DNA from: Trabulsiella odontotermitis
Lineage (GTDB): Bacteria; Pseudomonadota; Gammaproteobacteria; Enterobacterales; Enterobacteriaceae
Length of the DNA stretch: 64,000 nucleotides
NCBI RefSeq assembly: GCF_001297775.1
Contig: NZ_LIFX01000003.1
Span: forward strand, 248,001-312,000
Direction of reading: 5' to 3'
Shown: in pieces, positions 1 through 11,408 of the stretch
How the letters are laid out: every line of letters starts with the position of its first letter
How positions within the stretch are numbered: position 1 is the stretch's first letter
Program-made: the position numbers and the translations under genes
Notes under the pieces: model-generated
Seen by the model: the letters and a program-made list of their open reading frames with translations, nothing else
What the model was told of the DNA's origin: nothing
Databases searched by the model: none

Positions 1-998
1 AGGCCGGTCATCTCTTCCACCAGACCGGCAATCTTCGGCATCATCACATTGTTCATGGTTGAGGTGCCGACCAGTACGCCTTTGGAGCGGAAAACGTTGG
101 TCAGAATGTCGTTTTTATCGCTGCGGGAAACGTTAAAAATTTTCACTGCGACGCGTGGATCGACCTCGTTGATCCCCTGGGCGATGGCGTCGGCCATCAT
201 CCGGGTGTTGTTGGACATGGTGTCGTAGAAAATCGTGATCCTGTCTTCCTGGTAATCCGCCGCCCACTTCAGGTACTGCTCAACGATTTGTGTCGGGTTG
301 TCGCGCCACACCACACCGTGCGAGGTGGCAATCATATCGACCGGCAGGTTGAAACCGAGGATTTCAGTAATTTTCGGCGTCACCAGGCGGCTGAACGGCG
401 TCAGGATGTTGGCGTAATAGCGCAGGCACTGCTCATACAGTTCCGTTTGATCCACTTCATCATTAAACAGGCGTTCATCGCAGTAGTGCTGGCCGAAGGC
501 GTCGTTGCTGAACAGCACCGCGTCACCGGTCAGGTAAGTCATCATGCTGTCCGGCCAGTGCAGCATCGGCGTTTCCACGAAGATCAACTGCTTGCCGTTG
601 CCAATATCCAGGCTGTCACCCGTTTTAACGACGTTAAAGTGCCATTCCGGGTGGTGATGGTGACCGGTAATGGAGTCGATGGCGTTGGCGGTACAGTAAA
701 TCGGCGTATCAGGAATGCATGCCATCAGTTCGGTCAGCGCCCCGGCGTGGTCCTCTTCGGCATGGTTGATGATGATGTAGTCGATATCGGTGAGGTCGAT
801 TTCCGCGCGCAGGTTCTGGACAAATTCGCGACTGAATTTGTGATCGACAGTGTCAATCAGGACGTTTTTCTCTTCGCGAATCAAATAGCTGTTATAGCTG
901 CTGCCTCTGAGCGTTTTGTATTCCGTCCCGTGGAAGTCGCGTACTTCCCAGTCACGTTGTCCAACCCAATGAATGTTATTTTTTACATGAATAGCCAT
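1..998 (-). CDS. norV: Anaerobic nitric oxide reductase flavorubredoxin (partial, C-terminus beyond window)
   Basis: Cytoplasmic di-iron flavoprotein that reduces NO to N2O under anaerobic conditions; it receives electrons from NorW. The visible N-terminal 332 residues (about 479 in E. coli) read [13 protein letters not shown] at the start. They contain the metallo-beta-lactamase-type di-iron motif H79-x-E81-x-D83-H84 (NHAEEDHAG) and run into the flavodoxin-like domain ([12 protein letters not shown], near residue 255). The rubredoxin domain is lost beyond base 1. It is divergent from norR, with a sigma54 promoter and NorR sites between them. Identification is from direct sequence resemblance to E. 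coli NorV. Confidence 0.97.
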   Translation of the reverse strand, partial: MAIHVKNNIHWVGQRDWEVRDFHGTEYKTLRGSSYNSYLIREEKNVLIDTVDHKFSREFVQNLRAEIDLTDIDYIIINHAEEDHAGALTELMACIPDTPIYCTANAIDSITGHHHHPEWHFNVVKTGDSLDIGNGKQLIFVETPMLHWPDSMMTYLTGDAVLFSNDAFGQHYCDERLFNDEVDQTELYEQCLRYYANILTPFSRLVTPKITEILGFNLPVDMIATSHGVVWRDNPTQIVEQYLKWAADYQEDRITIFYDTMSNNTRMMADAIAQGINEVDPRVAVKIFNVSRSDKNDILTNVFRSKGVLVGTSTMNNVMMPKIAGLVEEMTG

Positions 999-1045
999 GA
1001 CAACCTCAGTGATCTCTGCATCGTTGAAAAAGATAAATGGCTATT

Positions 1046-1062
1046 ATCAAATGTCGTGCCAA
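1046..1062 (-). promoter_or_regulatory. Sigma54 (-24/-12) promoter of norV
   Basis: Read on the minus strand, TTGGCAC, five bases, then TTGAT, close to the RpoN consensus TGGCAC-N5-TTGCW. It lies about 48 bases upstream of the norV start and 54 bases from the nearest NorR site, the expected geometry for an enhancer-dependent promoter. Confidence 0.8.
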
Positions 1063-1115
1063 TTTTTATTTTATTGATTTTAAACGGTTAATTAATTTCG
1101 TGAAGCATTGTGGTT

Positions 1116-1171
1116 GTCAAAATGACTATCATTAATTTCGTCAATATGACAACATGCATAGTCAAAATGAC
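1116..1171. promoter_or_regulatory. Three NorR enhancer sites
   Basis: Three 11-bp inverted repeats of the form GTCA-N3-TGAC lie at 1116-1126, 1140-1150 and 1161-1171 (central bases AAA, ATA, AAA). E. coli NorR is known to bind three such sites in the norR-norV interval to activate norVW and to limit its own transcription. The third site ends 12 bases before the norR start codon. Confidence 0.88.
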
Positions 1172-1183
1172 AACGAGGTGGCG

Positions 1184-2698
1184 ATGAGTTTTTCCGTTGA
1201 CGTGCTGGCGAAGATCGCCATCGATTTACAAAGTGATATCGGCCATCCGGATCGTTTCGCGCGGCTTATCACAACGCTGCGAGAAGTGCTGGGCTGCGAT
1301 GCCTCGGCGCTGTTGCGTTACGAGGCGCACCAGTTTATTCCGCTGGCCATCGACGGGCTGGCGAAAGACGTGCTGGGGCGACGCTTTACCCTTGCGGGGC
1401 ATCCGCGCCTTGAAGCCATTGCGCGGGCAGGGGATGTGGTGCGTTTTCCCGCTGACAGCACGCTGCCTGATCCCTACGACGGGATGATCCCCGGTCATGA
1501 AAGCCTGAAAGTGCATGCCTGTCTTGGGTTGCCGCTGTTTGCCGGGCAAAATCTGATTGGCGCGCTGACGCTGGACGGCATGTCGGCGGATCAGTTCGAC
1601 AGTTTCAGCGACGAAGAACTGCGGTTGATTGCGGCGCTGGTGTCAGGTGCGCTGAATAATGCGCTGCTGATCGCCCGTCTCGAAAGCCAGAACGTGCTAC
1701 CGGACGCCGCCATCAGTTACAGCGAGCCGGTGGTTCAGGAAATGATTGGCCTTTCCGATCGCATGATGCAGCTGAAAAAAGAGATAGAGATTGTGGCGGC
1801 ATCCGATCTCAACGTGCTGATTGGCGGCGAAACCGGCACCGGAAAGGAGCTGGTGGCGAAAGCGATCCACGAAGGTTCGCCGCGGGCCGCGGATCCGCTG
1901 GTCTATCTCAACTGCGCCGCACTGCCGGAGAGCGTCGCCGAGAGCGAGCTGTTTGGTCATGTCAAAGGGGCGTTCACCGGCGCTATCAGCAATCGCAGCG
2001 GCAAGTTTGAGATGGCTGATAATGGTACGTTGTTTCTTGACGAAATTGGCGAGCTGTCGCTGGCGTTGCAGGCCAAGCTGCTGCGTGTTCTGCAGTATGG
2101 CGATATTCAGCGTGTCGGTGACGATCGCAGTCTGCGCGTGAACGTGCGTGTATTAGCCGCCACTAATCGCGATCTGCGTGAAGAGGTACTGGCAGGCCGT
2201 TTTCGTGCCGATCTGTTTCATCGTCTGAGCGTGTTCCCGCTGTCGGTGCCGCCGCTGCGCGAGCGCGGTGATGATGTGCTGCTGCTGGCGGGTTATTTTT
2301 GCGAGCAGTGTCGGTTACGGCTCGGCCTGTCGCAGGTGTTGCTCAGCGCCGGGGCGCGGGCGCGACTGCTGGAATATGGCTGGCCGGGCAACGTACGCGA
2401 GCTGGAACATGCGATTCATCGCGCGGTGGTACTGGCACGCGCCACGCGGGCCGGAGATGACGTGATGCTGGCGCCGCAACATTTCCAGTTGAGTGATGAG
2501 AACATCGTTACTGACATCAAACCGACTGTACTGCCGGAGCCGCAGAATCTGCGCGAAGCGACGGAGGCGTTTCAGCGTGAAGCGATTGCGCGGGCGCTGA
2601 CGGCGAACCAACAGACGTGGTCGGCGGCCGCCCGCGCGCTGGAGATGGACGTCGCCAACCTGCACCGGCTGGCGAAACGTCTGGGAATGAAGCCTTAG
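1184..2698 (+). CDS. norR: NO-responsive sigma54-dependent activator NorR
   Basis: Bacterial enhancer-binding protein of 504 residues that senses NO through a non-haem iron in its GAF domain and activates norVW. An N-terminal GAF region (about 1-170) is followed by an AAA+ domain with Walker A GETGTGKE, the sigma54-contact loop GAFTGA and Walker [10 protein letters not shown], then a C-terminal Fis-type helix-turn-helix ending [12 protein letters not shown]. An in-frame ATG lies ten codons upstream at 1154. The start at 1184 is preferred because GAGGTG precedes it and it matches E. coli MSFSVDVLA. The stop codon overlaps that of the convergent gutQ. Confidence 0.96.
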   Translation: MSFSVDVLAKIAIDLQSDIGHPDRFARLITTLREVLGCDASALLRYEAHQFIPLAIDGLAKDVLGRRFTLAGHPRLEAIARAGDVVRFPADSTLPDPYDGMIPGHESLKVHACLGLPLFAGQNLIGALTLDGMSADQFDSFSDEELRLIAALVSGALNNALLIARLESQNVLPDAAISYSEPVVQEMIGLSDRMMQLKKEIEIVAASDLNVLIGGETGTGKELVAKAIHEGSPRAADPLVYLNCAALPESVAESELFGHVKGAFTGAISNRSGKFEMADNGTLFLDEIGELSLALQAKLLRVLQYGDIQRVGDDRSLRVNVRVLAATNRDLREEVLAGRFRADLFHRLSVFPLSVPPLRERGDDVLLLAGYFCEQCRLRLGLSQVLLSAGARARLLEYGWPGNVRELEHAIHRAVVLARATRAGDDVMLAPQHFQLSDENIVTDIKPTVLPEPQNLREATEAFQREAIARALTANQQTWSAAARALEMDVANLHRLAKRLGMKP

Positions 2699-3660
2699 AG
2701 AATACCGGCCTGATAGAAGTTTTGCAGGTTGATGGCGCCGCACAGCCGACCCTGTTCATCAACCACCGGCGCAGCGCTGATTTTGTGGCGCATCAGGATT
2801 TCTTTGGCGTCGATGGCGCGCTCCTGCGCCTGGAGCGTCACGCCGCCGCGGGTCATTGCCGTGTTCACCGCATCGTTGAGCGAGCCGCCTTTGACCAGCC
2901 AGCGACGCAGGTCGCCGTCGGTGAAGACACCTTCCACGCCGCCGTTTTCATTGCAGACCGCCACCAGACCCAGCCCGGTACGGCTCAGTTCCAGCATCGC
3001 GTCCATCACGCTGGCGCTGTTGCGGACCTGCGGCACCGCGTCATCCTTACGCATCAGATGATGTACATGGTTCAACAGACGTGCGCCCAGCGCCCCCGCC
3101 GGGTGCGAACGGGCGAAATCCTCTTCACTGAAACCACGCGCCTGCATGACCGCCATCGCCAGCGCATCGCCAAGCATCAGGGTATTGACCGTACTGGACG
3201 TCGGCGCGAGGTGCATCGGGCAGGCTTCCCGCTCGACGGAGATATCCAGCACCGCCGCGGCGGCCAGCGCCAGCGGCGACTGTGATTTGCCGGTCATCGC
3301 CAGCAGCGTCACGTTGCGCTCTTTGAGGCGGGGAATAATCAGCTCCAGCTCTTTTGCACTGCCGGAATAGGAGATAAACAGCATGACGTCGCGGCTGTCG
3401 ATCATCCCCAGATCGCCGTGCAGCGCTTCCGCCGGGTGAACAAAAAACGCCGGTGTGCCGGTGCTGGCGAAGGTGGCGGCGAGTTTTTTCCCGATGTGCC
3501 CGGATTTACCAATGCCGGAGACGATCAGCTTGCCCTTGCAGTTGATGATGGTTTCCGCCGCGCGGACGAAGCTTTCGTCGAGGCGATCCGGGAGTCGGCT
3601 GGCTTCCTGCAGTTCCAGTAACAGCGTCTGACGCCCGGTGTTCAGCAGAACATTACTCAT
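2695..3660 (-). CDS. gutQ: D-arabinose 5-phosphate isomerase GutQ
   Basis: Interconverts D-ribulose 5-phosphate and D-arabinose 5-phosphate; a paralogue of KdsD found at the end of sorbitol operons. The 321-residue protein has an N-terminal SIS domain ([11 protein letters not shown] near residue 45, [25 protein letters not shown]) and two C-terminal CBS domains (from about 205). The start chosen is the ATG at 3660 ([11 protein letters not shown]), which overlaps the end of srlR by 8 bases; a longer reading frame exists but would run back through srlR. Last gene of the srl operon. Confidence 0.95.
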   Translation of the reverse strand: MSNVLLNTGRQTLLLELQEASRLPDRLDESFVRAAETIINCKGKLIVSGIGKSGHIGKKLAATFASTGTPAFFVHPAEALHGDLGMIDSRDVMLFISYSGSAKELELIIPRLKERNVTLLAMTGKSQSPLALAAAAVLDISVEREACPMHLAPTSSTVNTLMLGDALAMAVMQARGFSEEDFARSHPAGALGARLLNHVHHLMRKDDAVPQVRNSASVMDAMLELSRTGLGLVAVCNENGGVEGVFTDGDLRRWLVKGGSLNDAVNTAMTRGGVTLQAQERAIDAKEILMRHKISAAPVVDEQGRLCGAINLQNFYQAGIL

Positions 3661-4426
3661 GAGATTCTCCGGTAATAATGACATCAATGCCCTTCGCTTC
3701 GAGGGCTTCGCGGAACGCCGGATCGATACCAGCGTCGGTGATAATTTTGTCGACGGTTTCCAGACCGCAGACGATGTTCGGGCTCTTGCGACCAAACTTC
3801 GAGGAGTCGGCCATCAGGATCACTTCACGGGCCGCGTTACACATCGCCTTGCTGACCGTATACACCTCATTGAACGTGGTGACGCCTGCGATCAAATCAA
3901 GGCCGTCGGTGCCCATAAACAGCTTGTCGAAGCTGAACTGCTCAAAGGCGTTTTCCGCCAGCTGGCCGTGGAATGAGGCCGATTTTTTGCGGAAAGTGCC
4001 GCCGGGCATCAGGATCGTCTGCTCGTTATCAAACTCCGCGAGCGCGTTGACAATATGCAGGCTGTTGGTCATCACGGTGATATTGCTGAAGCGGTTGAGG
4101 AGCGGGACCATTTGCAATACGGTGCTGCCCGCGTCGAGGATAATCGAATCGCCATCGTGAATGAAACGTACCGCCGCGTCGGCGATCAGCGCTTTTTTGT
4201 GGGTGTTGATCAGCGTCTTATGATCAATGGGAGGGTCCGCTTCATCTTTATTCAGTACGACGCCGCCGTAGGTGCGAATGACAGTCCCTGCATGTTCGAG
4301 AGCCACCAGATCCTTTCGAATGGTTGTGCCGGTTGTGTCAAAGTGCTGCGCCAGCTCTTCAACCGAACCTTTTCCCTGCGCCTGCAAATATTCGATAATC
4401 GCTGCCTGGCGCTGACGTGGTTTCAT
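3653..4426 (-). CDS. srlR: DeoR-family repressor of the sorbitol operon
   Basis: Cytoplasmic repressor (GutR) of the glucitol operon, 257 residues. It has an N-terminal DeoR-type helix-turn-helix ([24 protein letters not shown]) and a C-terminal sugar-phosphate sensor domain ([18 protein letters not shown]). The start at 4426 matches E. coli; an upstream in-frame ATG at 4456 would add ten unrelated residues. It sits between srlM and gutQ and probably binds the TTTGAAAGAT repeats upstream of srlA. Confidence 0.95.
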   Translation of the reverse strand: MKPRQRQAAIIEYLQAQGKGSVEELAQHFDTTGTTIRKDLVALEHAGTVIRTYGGVVLNKDEADPPIDHKTLINTHKKALIADAAVRFIHDGDSIILDAGSTVLQMVPLLNRFSNITVMTNSLHIVNALAEFDNEQTILMPGGTFRKKSASFHGQLAENAFEQFSFDKLFMGTDGLDLIAGVTTFNEVYTVSKAMCNAAREVILMADSSKFGRKSPNIVCGLETVDKIITDAGIDPAFREALEAKGIDVIITGESHE

Positions 4427-4494
4427 AGACGTTAGTATCCTGCGTTCAGATTTCACAATGATAATTTCGCAAGATATAAACGTTCGAAACGAAA

Positions 4495-4854
4495 TTATCC
4501 ATGTTTCAATTTAAGCGCTAATGATAGTGCATTCTGACAGAGCGGATCATGGGGAAAGATCACATCAGGCTGTAATTCCTTGAGGGGTTTTCCTTCCAGA
4601 TCGGCTATTTTTTTCGGTCTGGCAAAAACGGTTATGCCTCTCAACATCAACGTATCGACGACGTTATCGTTATTATCCAGCGCGATCGCTACAATAACGC
4701 GAGGTTTGAAGCGCCCACTCGAACGACCCACGCCCACACGTCCTTGCTGGCAGAGCTTGTCGAATGCGCGATTAAACAGGTGGATCTGCCAGCCGCCCAA
4801 CGCCATCTGCGAAAGCCAGGCGATAACAGCGACCGTGATTAATGCAGAAACCAT
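4495..4854 (-). CDS. srlM: Glucitol operon activator GutM
   Basis: 119-residue protein matching E. coli GutM, reported to activate the srl operon. It has one hydrophobic N-terminal segment ([20 protein letters not shown]), suggesting membrane association, and a basic middle section ([11 protein letters not shown]). It sits between srlD and srlR in the usual operon order. The mechanism is not evident from the sequence. Confidence 0.93.
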   Translation of the reverse strand: MVSALITVAVIAWLSQMALGGWQIHLFNRAFDKLCQQGRVGVGRSSGRFKPRVIVAIALDNNDNVVDTLMLRGITVFARPKKIADLEGKPLKELQPDVIFPHDPLCQNALSLALKLKHG

Positions 4855-4898
4855 GCTTCCCTCCTTGTAATATCGGCCCCAGAGCGGGGCCGATTTTA

Positions 4899-5678
4899 TC
4901 AGAACATCACCTGTCCGCCGGTGATATTGATCGACTGTCCGGTGCAGTACGCGGCGCCCGGGCTTGCGTAGAACAGCAATACGTTCAGCACATCCTGATA
5001 GTCGCAGCCGCGTTTGAGCGGAACTTTGTCGATGTAATACTGCTCGACTTCATCCGCGGCAATGCCCAGTTTTTCCGCATACTGTGGCAGCAATGACTGG
5101 AACATCGGCGATTTCAGCAGGTTACCCAGCATCAGCGAATGCACGGTAATGCCGTATTCCGCTAAATCGAGTGCCAGCGACTGCGTCAGCCCGACGCCGC
5201 CAAATTTCGCGGCGCTGTACCCGGAGTTGTGTTTACTGCCCACTTTGCCGGATTTCGAGTTGATCTGAATGATCCTGCCAGCGATGCCGTCGCGGATCAT
5301 CAGCCGTGAAAACTCGCGGGCGCACAGGAAGTAACCCACCAGATTGACCTGCAACGACCGATCAAAATCACCTAACGTAAAGTCGCTGATGAACGCGGCT
5401 TTCGCGATCCCTGCGCTATAGATAAGTAAATCAACGCGACCGAAAACATCATCTACTCCCCGTGAGAGCGCCTGAACGCTGGCTTCGCTGGTGGCATCCG
5501 AGCCAAAACCATACGCCATTCCCTCGCCATATTGAGCGTTAATTTCCTGTGCGACGTGGTTGGCTTTTTCACTCTGAATATCCACCACCGCCACACGATA
5601 CCCTTCAGCAGCAAGCCCGTGGCACAAAAATGCGCCTAACGTTTGTCCTCCACCGATGACAACGGCAACCTGACTCAT
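4899..5678 (-). CDS. srlD: Sorbitol-6-phosphate 2-dehydrogenase
   Basis: Oxidises D-glucitol 6-phosphate, delivered by the SrlAEB phosphotransferase, to fructose 6-phosphate with NAD. The 259-residue short-chain dehydrogenase shows a glycine-rich cofactor motif near the N-terminus (VVIGGGQTLGAFLCHG), YSAG in place of the usual NNAG, and the catalytic YSAAK with the preceding serine in INSKSGKVGS. It lies 17 bases downstream of srlB in the operon. Confidence 0.97.
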   Translation of the reverse strand: MSQVAVVIGGGQTLGAFLCHGLAAEGYRVAVVDIQSEKANHVAQEINAQYGEGMAYGFGSDATSEASVQALSRGVDDVFGRVDLLIYSAGIAKAAFISDFTLGDFDRSLQVNLVGYFLCAREFSRLMIRDGIAGRIIQINSKSGKVGSKHNSGYSAAKFGGVGLTQSLALDLAEYGITVHSLMLGNLLKSPMFQSLLPQYAEKLGIAADEVEQYYIDKVPLKRGCDYQDVLNVLLFYASPGAAYCTGQSINITGGQVMF

Positions 5679-5695
5679 CTCTTTCTCCTTACAAC

Positions 5696-6058
5696 TTAAG
5701 CTAAAAATTTCAGAACGCAGCCCGGTGCGATAGCGACCGGAACCGGACCGGCAACGTGGACGGTGCCCGGGAACTCCGCCGTGGTTTGCCCGTCAAAGCG
5801 CAGCGTGATGTGGCCCAGCTCGCGCAAGTTTTGTTCCGCGACGTCACCCACCGCGGTTACCGGATAGCGATGCTCACCCAGTTCCAGTGCCGCCCCGGCA
5901 TGCAGCGAGCCGGACAGCTCGCCATGACAGTGGATAAAGCAGTACTCCTCGATATCGGCAGACGCTCCCTCGCGAAAGGTGATTAACATGCTGTCTTCCA
6001 GCGCCAGACAGGCACTGGCGCCAATTTGGGTAATCGTGGTCTGGTAAATGACCGTCAT
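5696..6058 (-). CDS. srlB: Glucitol/sorbitol PTS enzyme IIA
   Basis: Phospho-carrier subunit passing phosphate from HPr to the IIB domain of SrlE. 120 residues, near the 123 of E. coli. The segment YCFIHCHGELSG holds the candidate phosphoacceptor histidines, and RFDGQTTAEFPGTVHVAGPV is typical of the family. It lies 12 bases after srlE. Confidence 0.96.
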   Translation of the reverse strand: MTVIYQTTITQIGASACLALEDSMLITFREGASADIEEYCFIHCHGELSGSLHAGAALELGEHRYPVTAVGDVAEQNLRELGHITLRFDGQTTAEFPGTVHVAGPVPVAIAPGCVLKFLA

Positions 6059-6070
6059 TTGCGGAACCTC

Positions 6071-7632
<1,562 letters not shown>

Positions 7633-7657
7633 TCAGGTCGTGAGCTATTTTAATCAC

Positions 7658-7722
7658 TTTGAAAGATTTAAAAGTGTTAGTGTGATCTCAAAATGAAAGA
7701 TAAATCTTTTAATTTGAAAGAT
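7658..7722. promoter_or_regulatory. Direct repeats upstream of srlA, likely SrlR operators
   Basis: TTTGAAAGAT occurs exactly at 7658-7667 and 7713-7722, with a one-base variant AATGAAAGAT at 7692-7701. DeoR-family repressors typically bind direct repeats of this kind, and srlR is in the operon. The position 50-120 bases upstream of srlA fits a control region. Assignment to SrlR is inference. Confidence 0.5.
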
Positions 7723-7832
7723 TGGTGGGAAGAGAGAAAATTTGGCGCGCCGGGGAGAGTACTGCTTCCTTGTCGGCGGTGGGATGCTTTACCATACTCA
7801 TTTCTTGCCGAAATTTGTTGAATGGATGTCCC

Positions 7833-8915
7833 ATGTTGAAGCGTCGTTTCCTGGTTTTGCTCCCTCTTGCCGTTCTGATCGCTGCCTGCAGCAGCTCCCC
7901 GAAAACCGCTACCCCGCAAACGGTAACTGCTCCCGCGCCTTCTGGCGGTTTTTTGCTGGAGCCGCAGCATAATGTGATGGTGATGAGCGGTGACTTTGCC
8001 AACAACCCGGCGGCGGAGCAGTTCATTGATAAGATGGTGAGCAAGCACGGTTTCAACCGCGAACAACTGCACGACATTTTGTCGCAGGCCAAACGGCTGG
8101 ATTATGTGTTGCGTCTGATGGACAGACAGGCGCCAACGGCACAGGTACCGACCGGGCCTAACGGGGCGTGGCTGCGCTACCGCAAGCAGTTCATCACACC
8201 GGATAACGTGCAAAACGGCGTGGCGTTCTGGAATCAGTATCAGGATGCGCTTAACCGCGCCTGGCAGGTCTACGGGGTGCCGCCGGAAATCATCGTCGGC
8301 ATTATTGGCGTCGAAACCCGCTGGGGGCGCATCATGGGCAAAACCCGCATTCTCGACGCGCTGGCGACGCTCTCCTTTAACTACCCGCGCCGCGCGGAAT
8401 ACTTCTCCGGTGAGCTGGAAACGTTCCTGCTGATGGCGCGTGATGAACAGGACGATCCGCTCGACCTGACCGGGTCGTTTGCCGGGGCGATGGGTTACGG
8501 CCAGTTCATGCCATCTTCCTATAAACAGTACGCAGTGGATTTCAACGGCGATGGTCACATCAACCTGTGGGACCCGGAAGACGCCATCGGCAGCGTGGCA
8601 AACTATTTCAAACAGCACGGCTGGGTGGCGGGCGACACCGTGGCGGTACCAGCGATGGGGCAGGCGCCAGGGCTGGCGAACGGCTTTAAAACCAACTACA
8701 GTGTTTCGCAACTGACAGCAGTGGGTCTGTCGCCCACACAGTCGCTGGGAAACCATCAGCAGGCGAGCCTGCTGCGTCTGGATGTCGGTACCGGTTATGA
8801 GTACTGGTTCGGCTTGCCAAACTTCTACACCATCACCCGCTATAACCACAGCACCCACTATGCGATGGCCGTCTGGCAACTGGGGCAAGCCGTGGCGCTG
8901 GCGCGCGTACAGTGA
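7833..8915 (+). CDS. mltB: Membrane-bound lytic murein transglycosylase B
   Basis: Outer-membrane lipoprotein that cleaves peptidoglycan glycan strands to 1,6-anhydro ends. The 360-residue precursor has a lipobox LIAAC with the lipidated cysteine at residue 19, the catalytic glutamate in VGIIGVETRWGR, and GAMGYGQFMPSSYKQYA typical of family 3 transglycosylases. The start at 7833 gives a proper signal peptide (MLKRRFLVLLPLAVL); the longer upstream frame would bury it. Confidence 0.96.
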   Translation: MLKRRFLVLLPLAVLIAACSSSPKTATPQTVTAPAPSGGFLLEPQHNVMVMSGDFANNPAAEQFIDKMVSKHGFNREQLHDILSQAKRLDYVLRLMDRQAPTAQVPTGPNGAWLRYRKQFITPDNVQNGVAFWNQYQDALNRAWQVYGVPPEIIVGIIGVETRWGRIMGKTRILDALATLSFNYPRRAEYFSGELETFLLMARDEQDDPLDLTGSFAGAMGYGQFMPSSYKQYAVDFNGDGHINLWDPEDAIGSVANYFKQHGWVAGDTVAVPAMGQAPGLANGFKTNYSVSQLTAVGLSPTQSLGNHQQASLLRLDVGTGYEYWFGLPNFYTITRYNHSTHYAMAVWQLGQAVALARVQ

Positions 8916-9059
8916 TCAACAATGCGCCCTTTCTGCCTGGCGGAAAGGGCGTTGCGGACGATTTTTCTGAAGCCTCCTCGTAAAATCTTCACGTCATCCC
9001 CATCTGTGTGTGGAAAGTGGTATCGTGAGGCTCGTTATTTTGGCTATTCGGGGTGATGC

Positions 9060-9553
9060 ATGACCGATCAAGAATTGATGCAACTGAGCGAGCAGATTGG
9101 GCAGGCGCTGAAGGCGCAGGGCGCAACGGTCACCACGGCGGAATCCTGCACCGGCGGTTGGATTGCGAAAGTGATCACCGATATTGCGGGAAGCTCTGCC
9201 TGGTTTGAGCGCAGCTTTGTCACCTACAGTAATGAAGCCAAAGAGCAGATGATTGGCGTACGCGGCGTGACGCTGGAAGCGCATGGCGCGGTCAGCGAAC
9301 CGGTGGTGGTTGAAATGGCCATCGGCGCACTGCGGGCGGCGAGAGCCACCTACGCGCTGTCGGTCAGCGGCATTGCCGGGCCGGACGGCGGCAGCGAAGC
9401 AAAACCGGTGGGCACCGTCTGGTTTGGTTTCGCCTGCGCCAACGGGCAGGGAATTACGCGCTGCGAACACTTTACGGGCGACCGCGATGCGGTGCGCCGT
9501 CAGGCGACGGCCTACGCGCTAAATACCCTCTGGCAACAATTTCTACAAAATAC

Positions 9554-9557
<4 letters not shown>
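9060..9557 (+). CDS. pncC: Nicotinamide-nucleotide amidohydrolase
   Basis: Deamidates nicotinamide mononucleotide to nicotinate mononucleotide in the pyridine nucleotide cycle (CinA C-terminal family, formerly YgaD). 165 residues with TTAESCTGGWIAKVITDIAG near residue 24 and SGIAGPDGGSEAKPVGTVW near residue 102. It lies just upstream of recA, and its stop codon falls inside the recA -35 hexamer. Confidence 0.95.
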
Positions 9558-10707
<1,150 letters not shown>

Positions 10708-10723
10708 TAACGTCATAAAAAGA

Positions 10724-10757
10724 AAAAGGGCTGCGGATGCGGCCCTTTTGTTTTTTC
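10724..10757 (+). terminator. recA rho-independent terminator
   Basis: AAAAGGGC and GCCCTTTT arms around a GC-rich loop, followed by GTTTTTT. It separates recA from recX, so recX is expected mainly through read-through, as in E. coli. Confidence 0.85.
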
Positions 10758-10775
10758 TCACTAATGGGTTTTATC

Positions 10776-11276
10776 ATGTCTGAATCAACAGGGCGCCGTT
10801 CCGCGTATGCCCGTTTGCTGGACAGGGCCGTACGAATTCTGGCGATGCGCGACCACGGTGAACAGGAGCTTCGTCGCAAACTTGCTGCGCCGGTAATGAC
10901 AAAAAATGGCCCTGAAGAGACGGACGCGACACCGGATGACATCGAAAACGTCATCAACTGGTGCAAAGAGAGCCATTATCTTGATGATGCGCGCTTTGCC
11001 CGCCAGTTCATCAACAGCCGCAGCCGTAAAGGTTATGGTCCGTCACGCATCCGTCAGGAGCTGAATCAAAAAGGAATTACGCGTGAAATCAGTGAATTAG
11101 CCCTGTATGAATGTGATGTGGACTGGGCAGAGAAGGCGCGCGAGCAGGCCGTGCGGAAATATGGCGAACCCCTGCCGACGGAATTTGCGCTAAAAGCAAA
11201 AGTGCAGCGATTTTTGCTTTATCGGGGGTATCTGATGGAAGATATCCAGGAAATATGGCGAAATTTTGCAGATTGA
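10776..11276 (+). CDS. recX: Regulatory protein RecX
   Basis: Inhibitor of RecA filament growth and ATPase activity; 166 residues made of three-helix repeats. Diagnostic segments are [36 protein letters not shown] and the C-terminal [16 protein letters not shown]. The start at 10776 (MSESTGRR) matches E. coli; a GTG-type extension to 10737 would run into the recA terminator. Confidence 0.95.
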   Translation: MSESTGRRSAYARLLDRAVRILAMRDHGEQELRRKLAAPVMTKNGPEETDATPDDIENVINWCKESHYLDDARFARQFINSRSRKGYGPSRIRQELNQKGITREISELALYECDVDWAEKAREQAVRKYGEPLPTEFALKAKVQRFLLYRGYLMEDIQEIWRNFAD

Positions 11277-11408
11277 CCCCATCGGGGATTTTACTTCCCT
11301 TTAAAGAAAACTTATCTTATTCCCACTTTTTTCCGTCAGGACGCTGACCCGCTCAAAAAGTGGTCAACCGGCACCTGCGCAATTCGTTAGCTTGATTTCA
11401 GGATAATT

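Noticed and set aside
288-1091. 267-codon plus-strand frame over norV
   Set aside because: norV is encoded on the other strand with clear di-iron and flavodoxin motifs; this frame has no recognisable features and runs through the sigma54 promoter.
7677-8888. 403-codon open frame on the minus strand opposite mltB
   Set aside because: It mirrors the full-length, well-recognised mltB gene and its translation is Arg/His/Gln-rich low-complexity text typical of an antisense shadow.
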